Of a stretch of 64,000 nucleotides of DNA, positions 15,382 to 25,297 are shown piece by piece. Made by a program: the position numbers and the translations under genes. The DNA is from Pseudobutyrivibrio sp. ACV-2. Its GTDB lineage: Bacteria > Bacillota > Clostridia > Lachnospirales > Lachnospiraceae. The notes under the pieces were generated by a model. That model worked only from the letters and a program-made list of their open reading frames with translations, was not told the DNA's origin and did not search any database. The stretch lies in NCBI RefSeq assembly GCF_900107545.1, contig NZ_FNQZ01000007.1, positions 1-64,000 on the forward strand, in the 5' to 3' direction. Within the stretch, counting starts at the first letter, position 1, and every line of letters begins with the position of its first letter.

Positions 15382-16881
15382 ATGAAACAATTATTGGTTG
15401 TGCTTTTATTGGGGTGCATGGGGATTACTATGGTAGGCTGTGGTAATACTGAAAGTGCTGAGGTGGAAGCTATGAGTGAAACACAGTATTTAGGACAGGA
15501 TATCGATAGTCATAGCCTGTATCCAGTATCATCCAGAGGATTTGTTGGCGATACAATGCCATATTACGAGGGGGATACATTTAATGTTTTTTATCTTGAC
15601 GATTTAAGAGATGGACAGCAGGGATATCATCCATGGTCAGTAATGAAGACAAAGGATTTTACTCAGTTTGAAGATATGGGTGAGGTTATTCCTTTTGGTA
15701 CCACCATAGAAAGCCAGGATATTGCCCTTGGAACTGGAAGTGTAATAAAGGATAAAAATGGAATGTATCATGCTTTTTACACTGGACACAACGATACCTA
15801 TTCACCTAAAGAGGCTGTAATGCATGCAACAAGTTCAGATATGGTCAACTGGACCAAGAAACCTGAGGATACCTTCTCTGGATATTCAAAGGATGACTTT
15901 AGAGATCCATATGTACTTTATGACGATGAAACAGGAAGCTACATAATGCTTGTTGTTACACGCCAGGATAATACAGGTGTTATTGCAAAATATACATCCA
16001 AGGATTTATCTCATTGGGAAGATAAGGGCGTATTTTTTAAGAATGATATGGGAAATGACTCAAACCTTGAATGTCCAACATTAATTAAATTTAATGGAAC
16101 TTGGTATTTATCATTCTCAGATCAGTGGCCAGACAGAGTTGTTCATTATCGTATATGCGAATCAATAAATGGTGACTTTAAGAAGCCAGAAAAAGATACC
16201 TTTGATGGAAATGGATTCTACGCAGGCAGAATGGAAACAGATGGAAAAAGATTGTTCGTAGTTGGATGGAATGGTACAAAAAATAATCATTCAGATAGCG
16301 AGGAATACAATTGGGCAGGAAATATGGTTGCTCATGAACTGAAGCAGGATAAGCATGGAAATCTTTCTCCGGTATTAAATGAAAAGATTGCTGAAGAGCT
16401 AAATAATGACTTAAAGCTAGAGCCTGTTAACTATACTGAAACAGTTAAGTGCAGTGAAGATGACTATACCTTCTCAGGAAAAGATTACGAGGTAGTTGTT
16501 TTTGATAAGATACTTGGAAGTTATTTGATTCAGAATACAATCAAGAATTTTGATGCAAATTCTATGTTTGGATATGCATTTAACTTAAATAGTGAAAATG
16601 TAGGAAATTTAAATATTGTATTTGATTGTGCAAATAACAAAATTGAATTTTATAATACATCGAAAATTTTTGAAGAGAATCCTCAATCTAAAGTAGATTT
16701 TGATTTTACTAAATGCGATGAACTAAAAGTGTCTGTTGTAATTTCAGATGGTGTAGTTGTAGTTTACGTGAATGATCAGGTTGCTTTAACTACAAGAATG
16801 TATCTGTCTCAGGGAATGGATTTTGGGGTGTTTAGTATCAATTCGGCTGTAGATTTTGAGAATGTAAAAATGTATAGATAA
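15382..16881 (+). CDS. Glycoside hydrolase family 32 lipoprotein
   Basis: 499 residues. A lipoprotein signal ends at Cys20 (MVGC), so the enzyme is anchored outside the membrane. The five-bladed GH32 propeller shows the candidate nucleophile Asp57 (FVGDTMPYY, in place of the usual WMNDPNG), RDP at 174-176 (transition-state stabiliser) and EC at 230-231 (acid/base), followed by a C-terminal beta-sandwich. GH32 enzymes cut fructans or sucrose. ATG 15382 has GAGAGG 8 bases upstream. It is 14 bp from the seven-repeat protein gene, in one operon. Confidence 0.85.
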   Translation: MKQLLVVLLLGCMGITMVGCGNTESAEVEAMSETQYLGQDIDSHSLYPVSSRGFVGDTMPYYEGDTFNVFYLDDLRDGQQGYHPWSVMKTKDFTQFEDMGEVIPFGTTIESQDIALGTGSVIKDKNGMYHAFYTGHNDTYSPKEAVMHATSSDMVNWTKKPEDTFSGYSKDDFRDPYVLYDDETGSYIMLVVTRQDNTGVIAKYTSKDLSHWEDKGVFFKNDMGNDSNLECPTLIKFNGTWYLSFSDQWPDRVVHYRICESINGDFKKPEKDTFDGNGFYAGRMETDGKRLFVVGWNGTKNNHSDSEEYNWAGNMVAHELKQDKHGNLSPVLNEKIAEELNNDLKLEPVNYTETVKCSEDDYTFSGKDYEVVVFDKILGSYLIQNTIKNFDANSMFGYAFNLNSENVGNLNIVFDCANNKIEFYNTSKIFEENPQSKVDFDFTKCDELKVSVVISDGVVVVYVNDQVALTTRMYLSQGMDFGVFSINSAVDFENVKMYR

Positions 16882-16895
16882 GTAGGGAGGAGAAA

Positions 16896-19800
16896 ATGTT
16901 AAAAAAGTTCAAGGGATTGCCACTGAAAACAAAAGTTATAAGCTGCGTCTGTGCAGGCGCATTGGTCAGTGGAACGGTTGCTGCAGTTGCAGCTGGAACT
17001 ATGGTTGATGAGGGGGCAGAACAGGAGGATATAATCGAAGCGCTGTCACCACTTAGTGGGGGCTGGCCATCAAGCTTTGATGTAGAAGAGTACGATGAGC
17101 CTGAATTTGTAGATAGTGCCTCTAGAACAAATAATGCCTTTAATGTTGAAGATTTTGGTGAGCAGGGTAAAAATGGATGGTTCTATCGATATGGAGATTA
17201 TAACAATCCTAAAAAGTCAAAGCGAATAGAGTCCTTCGACGGAGAAAAATATTTCCAGGTTGGACTCAGTGGAATGGAAATAAAAAAGAATTTCATTCAT
17301 ACTGCAGAAGGGGAATCGCCAATACTTGAGTGGCGAGCTGCAAAGGAAGGCAAGGTAAATATCAAGCTCACATACGTAAAGGATGTTAATGGAGATAAAA
17401 ATCCTAATTATCCTGATGGCGTATGTCTAAATGTTTTTAATGGTGATGAACTTATTTTTAATAAAGATGTAACTGTTAGCACAACCAGAGAGGAAGTAGT
17501 TGAAGCTACACTGGAAAATGTTCCTGTAGAAAAACTGAGTAGCCTTTATTTTACAGTTGCAGCCAAAAATAATAATGCCTATGATGGCGGTGCTTTATAT
17601 GTAGCAATCAATGATGTGAATTATAAAGGACCTAAAATCGACACCGACGCGACACGTACGAACAATAATGCAAATAATATAGAGGATTTTGGTACTCAGG
17701 GTAAAAATGGATGGATGTATATGTGCGGTAATAAGCCTGGCGCATATAGACCTGTTTCATCAAAGGGCAAGGATGGATTTATGGATTTCACTTCGCCAAA
17801 TCTTGCTATCAATGAAACATTTATCCATCCTGCAATTAACAGTGATGCTGTGCTAGGCTGGCAGCCTGCTGTAGATGGTACCATTGAAGTAAGAATGAAT
17901 TATTCAAAGTACGAGCAGAATGATGGTAATCCAGCATGGCCAGATGGCACTATTGTTTCAGTTTATAAGAACAATGAAAAACTCTTTAGTAAAAAGGTTG
18001 CAGCAAAAAGAAAAGGTAACAATGAAATAAGCTTTAGGACAAAAGATTTAAAGGTTACCACAAATGATAAGCTTTATTTTGTAGCTGATGCTGGAAATAA
18101 TGCTTCCTATGATGGTGGCGGATTTGATATTACTATTTTAGATAGAAACAACCTTAAGACTGAAGCTGATGTAACAATTGATGAGTCTGAGATAAGACAG
18201 AACTTTGCAGATGTAAATTCTGATTTTGGTGAGCAAGGCAACAATGGTTGGATTTTCCAGGAAACATATCAGGATGAAGTCTTAGGCGCGTACAATATGG
18301 AAGCTTTTGACAAAGAGGAAGATAGATATTTTGATGACAGCTATCTTGAGATAAAGCGAGACTATGTTAATACAGGAAAAGGAAAGTCTGCTGTAATTAA
18401 ATGGAAGGTTGCCCAGACTGGTACAATCAAAATCGATGCAGATTATACCAAATTAAAGAATGAAGATAAAAATCCAAGCTGGCCTGATGGAACAAAGGTT
18501 ACTATTTTCCATAATGATACTCCATTAACCACACAGGACTTTGGCGCTGACGTAAATAACGAGATTACAAAGGATTTAAGTGTTGCAGCTGTTGACGTTA
18601 AGGCTGGTGATTATATTTCCATGGTTGTAGATGGCAAAAAAAATAACGCTTACGATGGTGGTAAATATCATTTTTCTATTAAAGCTATTAGTCCATTGTT
18701 TGGACAGACAGAAAAGGATGTACCTAGAGGGTATAGAAATCATAGCTTAAATAATGCTTCTATAGCAGAGGATTTCGGCAAGCAGGGATATCATGGCTGG
18801 TACTATCAGTATGGATATTATGATGATCCAATGTTTGCTGTTAATGTGGAAAAATATAAGGATAAGGAAAGCTATACCACAAAAGATGGTCTTGAAATCA
18901 AAAGAGACTATATTATGCCAGCAAGCAAGGGGAAGTCTGCAAATGTTAAGTGGATTGCACCAGAGGATGGAAAGATTAATATCGAGTCTACTTATTCAAA
19001 GCTTTTAAATGAAGATAAAAATCCAGCATGGCCTGATGGTGTAATCGTTTATTTGATGAAGAATAATGAAATCCTAAATAAGGCTGAATTTGAACCATTG
19101 ACAGATAAGGTTGTTACAAAAGATTTATCTGTAAGTGGCATTGAGGTAAAAGCCGGAGACGCCATTACACTCCTTGTTGATGGCAAAGAAAATACTGCAT
19201 ATGATGGCGGAAAATATACACTTGTTATTGAAGATGCATATAGACGTACAATGGACATGGTAAACAACAGTGAAGAGAACGAAGCAAATCTGAAAACGGA
19301 TTTCGGTGAGCAGGGTTCCAACGGTTGGTATTACGTGGAAGGCAAGAACATCAATGATGTAGAATTCTTAAGCGAAAAGAATAAGGATGGCACAGGATAT
19401 ATCTCAAGAAGACTGGATGGACTTGAAGTAAAGGCTGATTTCGTACAGCCTAGACTAAATGCTGATGCAATGTATAAATGGGTTGTAGCCAAGGATGGAG
19501 AGATAAATCTTGATGGAAATTATGTCAAATTTGGAAATGAAGATGGCAATCCATACTGGCCAGATGGAACAAGTGTAAGAGTGTACCACAACGATAAATG
19601 CCTTTATAAAGAAGATGTCGCTTCATTCCATGGTGACGGTCATGACAACAAGGTAGATATCAAGCTAAACAAGATTCAGGTTAAGAAAGGGGATGTATTC
19701 ACCTTTGACATGGGTTGCTACAAGAATAATGCATGGGATGGTGGCAGACTGGAAATGGGCATTACAGACGCCACAGAAATCAAGTTACCTGTAGGTGAAG

Positions 19801-21011
19801 AGGAGCGCAAAAATACAACCTCTCTGGGAGGATTGTCATCTATCAAGCAGGGTACTGATGGATGGTGGTTTATGGAAGGAACTACAGTTGCTGATGCAAA
19901 GCCACTTAACAATATGAACGATGATGAAACTGCTTATCTTTCAACAAAGACTTCAGGTCTTGAGATGAAAAAGGATTTTGTTCATCCTGGAGATTCAAAA
20001 GCTGCTATTTATAAATGGGTTGTTTATGAGGATGGCAAAATTGATATTTTAGGTGGGTATACTAAATTTGGTCAAAACGATGCAAATCCTGACTGGCCAG
20101 ATGGTGTAAATCTTTCTATCTATAAGAATGATGAAGTGATTCAAAACAGTGATGTAGAAGCCTTCAGAGGTGATGGAAATGACAATGCTATTCTTTTCGC
20201 ATTTGAAGAGCTTGAGGTTAAAAAGGGAGATGTAATATCATTTATAATCTCTCCTAAAAACAATAATGCCTATGATGCAGGTAAGCTTTCCGTAAATATT
20301 TATGCTGTTAATGAGTCATCAGGAGAAGAGGAGCCTAGAGAAAATAAAACTAATCTGGCAAATGATTTTGGTGAGCAGGGAGTAAATGGCTGGTACTATG
20401 GTATGTGCGAATGGAATGGAGAAAACTTCGAATTATTAGAGTATAATCCAGAGGAAAACAGATATTACAATAATGGTAAGCCTGAACTTAAAGCTGATTT
20501 TGTAGAGCCAGGTAATGGTAAAAACGCAGCTTACAGATGGATTGTAGCAAAGACTGGTACAGTTAATGTAAAGGGCTGCTATGTAAAATTTGCTAATGAT
20601 GCAGATCCTGATGCCAACGGCGTATGCATGCGAATCTTTGTCAATGGTGAAGAGAGAAAGTGGCTAGGTGGAAATACTCAGGGCAATTTTGACCATGAGG
20701 AAAAGCTTTTCTTTGATGAGACCTATGCAGTTCATAGAGGAGATGCAATTACATTTGCTATAGATTCTGATGGAAACGACAGCTATGATGGTGGTAGATT
20801 AGAGGTGGAAATATCACTAGTTCTTCCTGAAGAAAAGGATCAAAATAAAGGAGAGCCCGAAACCGAAAATAAAGGCGACGATGACTCAGATGACAATCCT
20901 GTAGAAAACGGTTCTGGAGAACAATTAAATGAAAATCAGACAGAGGATGAAGAGTTTACTGAAGAAGAGCTGCCAGAGTCCGACGATGCAGAAATATCAG
21001 AGGAAAAGTAA
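16896..21011 (+). CDS. Giant exported protein of seven beta-sandwich-like repeats
   Basis: 1371 residues. The N-terminal signal (KTKVISCVCAGALVSGTVAA) is followed by seven modules of about 180 residues, then an acidic disordered tail (EKDQNKGEPETENKGDDD...). Each module carries DFGEQG-NGW near its start, a NP-WPDG turn in the middle and NNAYDGG at its end. The pattern resembles non-catalytic carbohydrate-binding-like domains in large bacterial surface proteins. There is no LPXTG or SLH anchor. Start ATG follows GGGAGG. As it follows a GH32 gene, fructan binding is a reasonable guess. No catalytic domain seen. Confidence 0.8.
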   Translation: MLKKFKGLPLKTKVISCVCAGALVSGTVAAVAAGTMVDEGAEQEDIIEALSPLSGGWPSSFDVEEYDEPEFVDSASRTNNAFNVEDFGEQGKNGWFYRYGDYNNPKKSKRIESFDGEKYFQVGLSGMEIKKNFIHTAEGESPILEWRAAKEGKVNIKLTYVKDVNGDKNPNYPDGVCLNVFNGDELIFNKDVTVSTTREEVVEATLENVPVEKLSSLYFTVAAKNNNAYDGGALYVAINDVNYKGPKIDTDATRTNNNANNIEDFGTQGKNGWMYMCGNKPGAYRPVSSKGKDGFMDFTSPNLAINETFIHPAINSDAVLGWQPAVDGTIEVRMNYSKYEQNDGNPAWPDGTIVSVYKNNEKLFSKKVAAKRKGNNEISFRTKDLKVTTNDKLYFVADAGNNASYDGGGFDITILDRNNLKTEADVTIDESEIRQNFADVNSDFGEQGNNGWIFQETYQDEVLGAYNMEAFDKEEDRYFDDSYLEIKRDYVNTGKGKSAVIKWKVAQTGTIKIDADYTKLKNEDKNPSWPDGTKVTIFHNDTPLTTQDFGADVNNEITKDLSVAAVDVKAGDYISMVVDGKKNNAYDGGKYHFSIKAISPLFGQTEKDVPRGYRNHSLNNASIAEDFGKQGYHGWYYQYGYYDDPMFAVNVEKYKDKESYTTKDGLEIKRDYIMPASKGKSANVKWIAPEDGKINIESTYSKLLNEDKNPAWPDGVIVYLMKNNEILNKAEFEPLTDKVVTKDLSVSGIEVKAGDAITLLVDGKENTAYDGGKYTLVIEDAYRRTMDMVNNSEENEANLKTDFGEQGSNGWYYVEGKNINDVEFLSEKNKDGTGYISRRLDGLEVKADFVQPRLNADAMYKWVVAKDGEINLDGNYVKFGNEDGNPYWPDGTSVRVYHNDKCLYKEDVASFHGDGHDNKVDIKLNKIQVKKGDVFTFDMGCYKNNAWDGGRLEMGITDATEIKLPVGEEERKNTTSLGGLSSIKQGTDGWWFMEGTTVADAKPLNNMNDDETAYLSTKTSGLEMKKDFVHPGDSKAAIYKWVVYEDGKIDILGGYTKFGQNDANPDWPDGVNLSIYKNDEVIQNSDVEAFRGDGNDNAILFAFEELEVKKGDVISFIISPKNNNAYDAGKLSVNIYAVNESSGEEEPRENKTNLANDFGEQGVNGWYYGMCEWNGENFELLEYNPEENRYYNNGKPELKADFVEPGNGKNAAYRWIVAKTGTVNVKGCYVKFANDADPDANGVCMRIFVNGEERKWLGGNTQGNFDHEEKLFFDETYAVHRGDAITFAIDSDGNDSYDGGRLEVEISLVLPEEKDQNKGEPETENKGDDDSDDNPVENGSGEQLNENQTEDEEFTEEELPESDDAEISEEK
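17100..20825 (+). repeat. Seven tandem coding repeats
   Basis: The DFGEQG-NGW motif recurs at about 17151, 17685, 18222, 18771, 19299, 19836 and 20364, a period of 528-549 bp. The sixth copy has SSIKQGTDGW and the seventh has lost WPDG (DANGVC). Copies differ at many DNA positions, so the array is old. Confidence 0.9.
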
Positions 21012-21142
21012 TCTGAAACTTAATATTATATAGTGAAACTTCTTTGAATTCTTTGTGAAAAATTCTATTTGGCAAAATGCGAATGGTATTATTTGAGTAT
21101 CAGTCGACGTTTTGCCATTTTTATTGCAAAGGAGTTAAAGGT

Positions 21143-22942
21143 ATGGAGAAGAAAACGGGGTCTTTGAAAACAACTTTGGTGGCAGTTATTCTTTCTGCTG
21201 TGGTCATTACCGCAGTTATAATCTCTGCATTCACTGTCATTAGTACTTTGAATACAAATGCAGATCAGACAGATGCCTATCAGAGTAGATTATATGAAGA
21301 TATTAAAGCTGAGTTGAAAAATGAAACACAGGAAGCCATGAGTATCTGTGAGTTCATGAATGCTAAATATGAGGCAGGAGAGATTACTAAAGAGCAGGCC
21401 ATGAAACAGTCTGCAGATATCATTCGTGAACTGAAATATAATGATGGGGCAGGATATTTCTGGATTGATACATCAGAAGGCATTAATGTTGTTCTTTTAG
21501 GACGTGATACAGAAGGACAGTCAAGATGGGATTCAGTCGATCCCGAAGGAAATTATTTTATTCAGGATATGATTAAAAATGGTATGCAGCAAGGCGGTGG
21601 ATATACAAGCCTTATGTTCGCGAAACCAAATGAGACTGAACCTCTTCCAAAGATTAACTATACTGCATATTATGCACCATTTGACTGGGTACTGGGTACT
21701 GGTGTATGGGTTGATTACATTGATAGCTTAACAGCTACTTATACACAGCATGCAAATGCTGCTCTTAGAAACAATCTGATAACCACAATAGTTATTCTTA
21801 TTGTGCTGATTTGTATTGGTGTTGCAATTTCGCTTTTCTTTGGAGAAAAGATTACAAAGCCTATCAAGCTTGCATCAAGCCAGATTGTACGTATGTCAAA
21901 TAGTGATTTCACTGAAAATGAGGGAATAGCTGCGGTCAGAAAGCTTGTGAACAGAAACAACGAAATTGGTGCAATTTCTCATGCGCTTGATTTGATGCAC
22001 GGAAATATTAGAAATCTTATGACAGAGATTTCTGATACCACCACATCAGTTGCGGCTGCATCAGAGGAACTTTCTGCTTCGGCTTCACAGTCCGCAGAAG
22101 CATCTGAAATGGTTGCTACATCATGTACAAATGTTGCAAATTCATGCTCAGGACAGATTAATGCTGTGACTACGGCGAGCGGCGAAACAGATTCATTTGT
22201 TACAAATATGGAAAACTTCCAGGAAGCTATCGCCCGTACCACTGAAATGATTAGAGCTACAAATGAGGCCGCAGTAAATGGCGCTACAGATATGACAAAC
22301 GCTACAGATATGATGAACAGCATCAGAGAATCTGTTGAAAATACAGCACAGGTTGTTGAGGGGCTTGGCGAGAGACTTACAAGCATCAATGAATTTGTTG
22401 TCACTATTTCTGAGATTGCGAGCCAGACAAATCTTCTTTCTCTTAATGCAAGTATTGAGGCAGCCAGAGCAGGAGAAATGGGTAAAGGTTTTGCTGTTGT
22501 TGCAAGCGAGATTTCAAAGCTTGCAGATGACTCAAATCAGGCAGCACAAAAGATTACAGAGCTTATTGCAGGTATTACCAAAAATTCCCAGGAAGCAGTT
22601 GCGGCAATGCATGAAGGCGCAGAGAATGTAGTCAGTGGTGCAGAGTTGGTTAACGAGGCTGGAGGTACTTTCAATAACATCGTTACAATGGTCAACTCTA
22701 TTTCTGAGGAATCCAATACTATGAGCGCGATAGTTGAGCAGCTTTCTAGTGGAACAGAAACTATTGCCAGAAATATACATGAGATTGAGCAGATGAGTAT
22801 AGAAGTAGCTGATGAAACCTCAAATGTTTCAGCAGCATCACAAGAGCAGACTGCATCTTCTTATGAAGTAGCTCAGGCTTCAGATAAACTCGCAGGAAAT
22901 GCTCAGGAACTACAGGATTTTGTAGCTCGATTTACACTTTAG
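21143..22942 (+). CDS. Methyl-accepting chemotaxis protein with single Cache domain
   Basis: 599 residues: transmembrane helix near 10-34, outside Cache domain with [11 protein letters not shown] near 98-108 and [17 protein letters not shown], second helix near 210-233, HAMP ([13 protein letters not shown]), then the signalling coiled coil with its conserved tip [19 protein letters not shown] near 426-445. ATG 21143 follows AAGGAG; the ATG at 21077 has no ribosome site. Its place after the GH32 and repeat genes suggests sensing of a breakdown product. Such Cache domains often bind small organic acids, so this link is unproven. Confidence 0.93.
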   Translation: MEKKTGSLKTTLVAVILSAVVITAVIISAFTVISTLNTNADQTDAYQSRLYEDIKAELKNETQEAMSICEFMNAKYEAGEITKEQAMKQSADIIRELKYNDGAGYFWIDTSEGINVVLLGRDTEGQSRWDSVDPEGNYFIQDMIKNGMQQGGGYTSLMFAKPNETEPLPKINYTAYYAPFDWVLGTGVWVDYIDSLTATYTQHANAALRNNLITTIVILIVLICIGVAISLFFGEKITKPIKLASSQIVRMSNSDFTENEGIAAVRKLVNRNNEIGAISHALDLMHGNIRNLMTEISDTTTSVAAASEELSASASQSAEASEMVATSCTNVANSCSGQINAVTTASGETDSFVTNMENFQEAIARTTEMIRATNEAAVNGATDMTNATDMMNSIRESVENTAQVVEGLGERLTSINEFVVTISEIASQTNLLSLNASIEAARAGEMGKGFAVVASEISKLADDSNQAAQKITELIAGITKNSQEAVAAMHEGAENVVSGAELVNEAGGTFNNIVTMVNSISEESNTMSAIVEQLSSGTETIARNIHEIEQMSIEVADETSNVSAASQEQTASSYEVAQASDKLAGNAQELQDFVARFTL

Positions 22943-22956
22943 TTCACAAAATGTTT

Positions 22957-22988
22957 AAAAGCCACCTAATACAAAGGTGGCTTTTATT
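22957..22988 (+). terminator. Terminator after chemoreceptor gene
   Basis: AAAAGCCACC/GGTGGCTTTT perfect stem with T tail. Confidence 0.85.
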
Positions 22989-23076
22989 GTGTACAAAATT
23001 ATAAGAAAAGTGTAAAATTTATACTAAGTATAGGATTATTCATAATATTGTTGCGCAACATTTGGGAGAAAAAGTT

Positions 23077-23487
23077 ATGCAGGGAGAATGCTTTGAAAGG
23101 CCTATTTTTAGGCATAGATATGTGGGAATGGATGAAGAAGCTATTAGAGAGGAAATTGAGCGCCTGCAGGAAGAGCTGTACACAATGCAGGAAGAATTGG
23201 AATTTTTGAGGAGTAATAGTAATGAGGCGAAAAGAGAAGCTGCGGAGCTTCAAGTTAAGCTTGAGAGAATGGTAAAAAACTTGGACGGAAAGCTTACAAG
23301 ACTTATTACAAGCCTGGATTATGAGGCTCCAATTAAGACTCAACTTGAGAAAGTCACAAAGGACTATAATGAGAAAATCTTTGAATTAAATAATGAAAGA
23401 TGGACTAAATTATACAAGCTTACGATTTTCAATACAATTTTAATTGGAGTGGCGGCTATGGCTATTTGCCTACTCACTATTTTTTAG
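23077..23487 (+). CDS. Coiled-coil protein with C-terminal membrane anchor
   Basis: 136 residues. Residues about 20-100 are coiled coil (REEIERLQEELYTMQEELEFLR...), and the end is a single hydrophobic helix (LTIFNTILIGVAAMAICLLTIF), so it is tail-anchored. ATG 23077 has GGGAGA 7 bases upstream. No family recognised. The next gene starts 14 bp later and encodes another membrane protein; the two probably work together. Confidence 0.65.
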   Translation: MQGECFERPIFRHRYVGMDEEAIREEIERLQEELYTMQEELEFLRSNSNEAKREAAELQVKLERMVKNLDGKLTRLITSLDYEAPIKTQLEKVTKDYNEKIFELNNERWTKLYKLTIFNTILIGVAAMAICLLTIF

Positions 23488-23501
23488 CATCGGGGGCTAC
23501 T

Positions 23502-24230
23502 ATGGATTGGTTTGCTATTAATATAATGATTCTTGTTATCGGCTTAATTTTATTAGTTAGTATGCCAATATATTTTAAGCAAAAAAATGCAAGAAACGCA
23601 GCAAGAGCAGCTTTTAAAGAGCAGTGGGAAGATATGGTTGCATTAGATAAACATTATGCACCACATATTCAACAGCTTAATAAAAATCTTAATATCATTA
23701 ATTACTGGCTTAAGACAGGAAAAGATCCAACTGAGTCTGAAGAAGAGTCTGAAAAGCAGCAGCAGGAAGATAAGTTTTTTGCTGGGCTTATGAATCCACT
23801 TGAGGCTAAAAAATGGAAGGAAGCAGTAAGGAAAGCAAAAGAGGAAAAGAATATTGATTTGGATATAAAGTCTCTTAGAGTGGATGAATTTCAAGTGTCT
23901 GACATGGATCCAATGGACGTTAAGCAGACCAGAATGAAATTTAAATATTGTACAGATAATGGAGAATATATTTATTACTGTGCTACACCAAAAGCAATAG
24001 AAAGTAAAATGTATCGACATGTAATTTATTTCACCACATCTAGACCTACAAATATTCCTCTAGTTTATCCATACAAGTATGAAGGAGCACAAATGCTTTC
24101 ATTGTATAAGCATCCCGGCCAAACTGTATGGTTTTTAAAGAATTGGAAATTAATAAGAGAAGGTTTGGAAGGAGCAATTAATCCAGAAGAAGTAGAATTA
24201 GATGAAGATGTTGTAGAATTTGATCTATAA
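23502..24230 (+). CDS. Hypothetical protein with N-terminal membrane helix
   Basis: 242 residues. The N-terminal helix WFAINIMILVIGLILLVSM spans the membrane, followed by a basic region, a charged helix and a C-terminal mixed domain (MKFKYCTDNGEYIYYCATPK; LYKHPGQTVWFLKNWKLI). ATG 23502 follows GGGGG; the earlier TTG start is not supported. No family recognised. It forms an operon with the coiled-coil gene. Confidence 0.6.
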   Translation: MDWFAINIMILVIGLILLVSMPIYFKQKNARNAARAAFKEQWEDMVALDKHYAPHIQQLNKNLNIINYWLKTGKDPTESEEESEKQQQEDKFFAGLMNPLEAKKWKEAVRKAKEEKNIDLDIKSLRVDEFQVSDMDPMDVKQTRMKFKYCTDNGEYIYYCATPKAIESKMYRHVIYFTTSRPTNIPLVYPYKYEGAQMLSLYKHPGQTVWFLKNWKLIREGLEGAINPEEVELDEDVVEFDL

Positions 24231-24273
24231 TCCACTTTATCACACTAATGTGGTAGTACGCTACCGCGCTGTG

Positions 24274-24302
24274 CTGACAAATGTCCGTATATGGTGTACA
24301 AT
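24274..24302 (+). promoter_or_regulatory. Promoter of the YitT gene
   Basis: CTGACA (24274-24279), 17-bp spacer, TACAAT (24297-24302), 40 bp before the start codon. Confidence 0.6.
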
Positions 24303-24342
24303 CTAACCTGTTGTGTAAAATTAAATCACCAGGAGACTTAAC

Positions 24343-25203
24343 GTGAATACCATTAAACAATTAATCAGGACAGCAGGAGTTGTAGTAATTGGAAACTTTT
24401 TCTATGCTTTGGCAGTTGCATTTTTTATTGAACCAGCACATCTTATAACCGGTGGAGGAACGGGGCTTGCACTTTTCATTCATAATATGTCAGGCATTCC
24501 TACTTCCTATGCAGCTTTTGCAATAAATGCCAGTTTGTTTCTAGTAGGCTGGTATGCCATGGGACCTAAGTTTGCGGCAAATACATTGCTATCATCTTTT
24601 TGTTTTCCTATAGAGATTCACATTGCAGAAATATTAGCATCACATTACACTTTGACAGATGATTTGTTCTTATGCACAGTGTTTGGTGGCCTTGTCATAG
24701 GTGGCAGTCTTGGTTTAGTCATAAGAACCGGCGCATCCACAGGAGGCATGGATATACCACCTATTGTTTTAAATAAATATTTGGGAACTTCCATTTCTGG
24801 TGTTATGTGGATTTTAGATATCATAATCCTTACTATTCAGGCACTTTTTACAGATAAAACTTTAGTGCTATATGGAATAGTTTTGGTTATCATTTATACA
24901 GTTACCTTGGATAAAGCTTTAATCTTAGGTAAATCAAAGACTCAAATCAAGGTGGTCAGCGCAAAGAGCGATGAAATAAGAAGCGCTATTTTGCAGGACA
25001 TTGATCGTGGCGTTACAGTTATTTATGGCCGCACAGGATACCTTGGACGGGATACAGAAATCACATTATCAATTGTTTCAAAACGAGAAATAGCAAAAAC
25101 AGAGCATTTAGTTCATGCCATTGACCCTGAGGCATTTATCATTGTAAGTCGTGTCTCTGAGGTAAAGGGTAGAGGATTTACAGAACAAAAGAAGTATTTA
25201 TAA
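24343..25203 (+). CDS. YitT family membrane protein (DUF161/DUF2179)
   Basis: 286 residues with five to six membrane helices carrying FFIEPAHLITGGGTGLAL and RTGASTGGMDIPP, both YitT hallmarks, then a soluble C-terminal DUF2179 domain (SAILQDIDRGVTVIYGRTGYLGRD). The biochemical role is unknown; the family is often described as transporter-like. GTG 24343 follows AGGAGA. It has its own promoter and a terminator overlapping its stop codon. Confidence 0.85.
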   Translation: MNTIKQLIRTAGVVVIGNFFYALAVAFFIEPAHLITGGGTGLALFIHNMSGIPTSYAAFAINASLFLVGWYAMGPKFAANTLLSSFCFPIEIHIAEILASHYTLTDDLFLCTVFGGLVIGGSLGLVIRTGASTGGMDIPPIVLNKYLGTSISGVMWILDIIILTIQALFTDKTLVLYGIVLVIIYTVTLDKALILGKSKTQIKVVSAKSDEIRSAILQDIDRGVTVIYGRTGYLGRDTEITLSIVSKREIAKTEHLVHAIDPEAFIIVSRVSEVKGRGFTEQKKYL

Positions 25204-25225
25204 AAGCACCTTTTGGTGCTTTTTG
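25202..25225 (+). terminator. Terminator overlapping the YitT stop codon
   Basis: AAAAGCACC-TTTT-GGTGCTTTTT, perfect 9-bp stem. Confidence 0.85.
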
Positions 25226-25297
25226 CTTTACTATGACACTTTACTCTGCTAAAGAGTTCTGCTAAACTGATACAAATGACTATCGGAGGAAATGACC

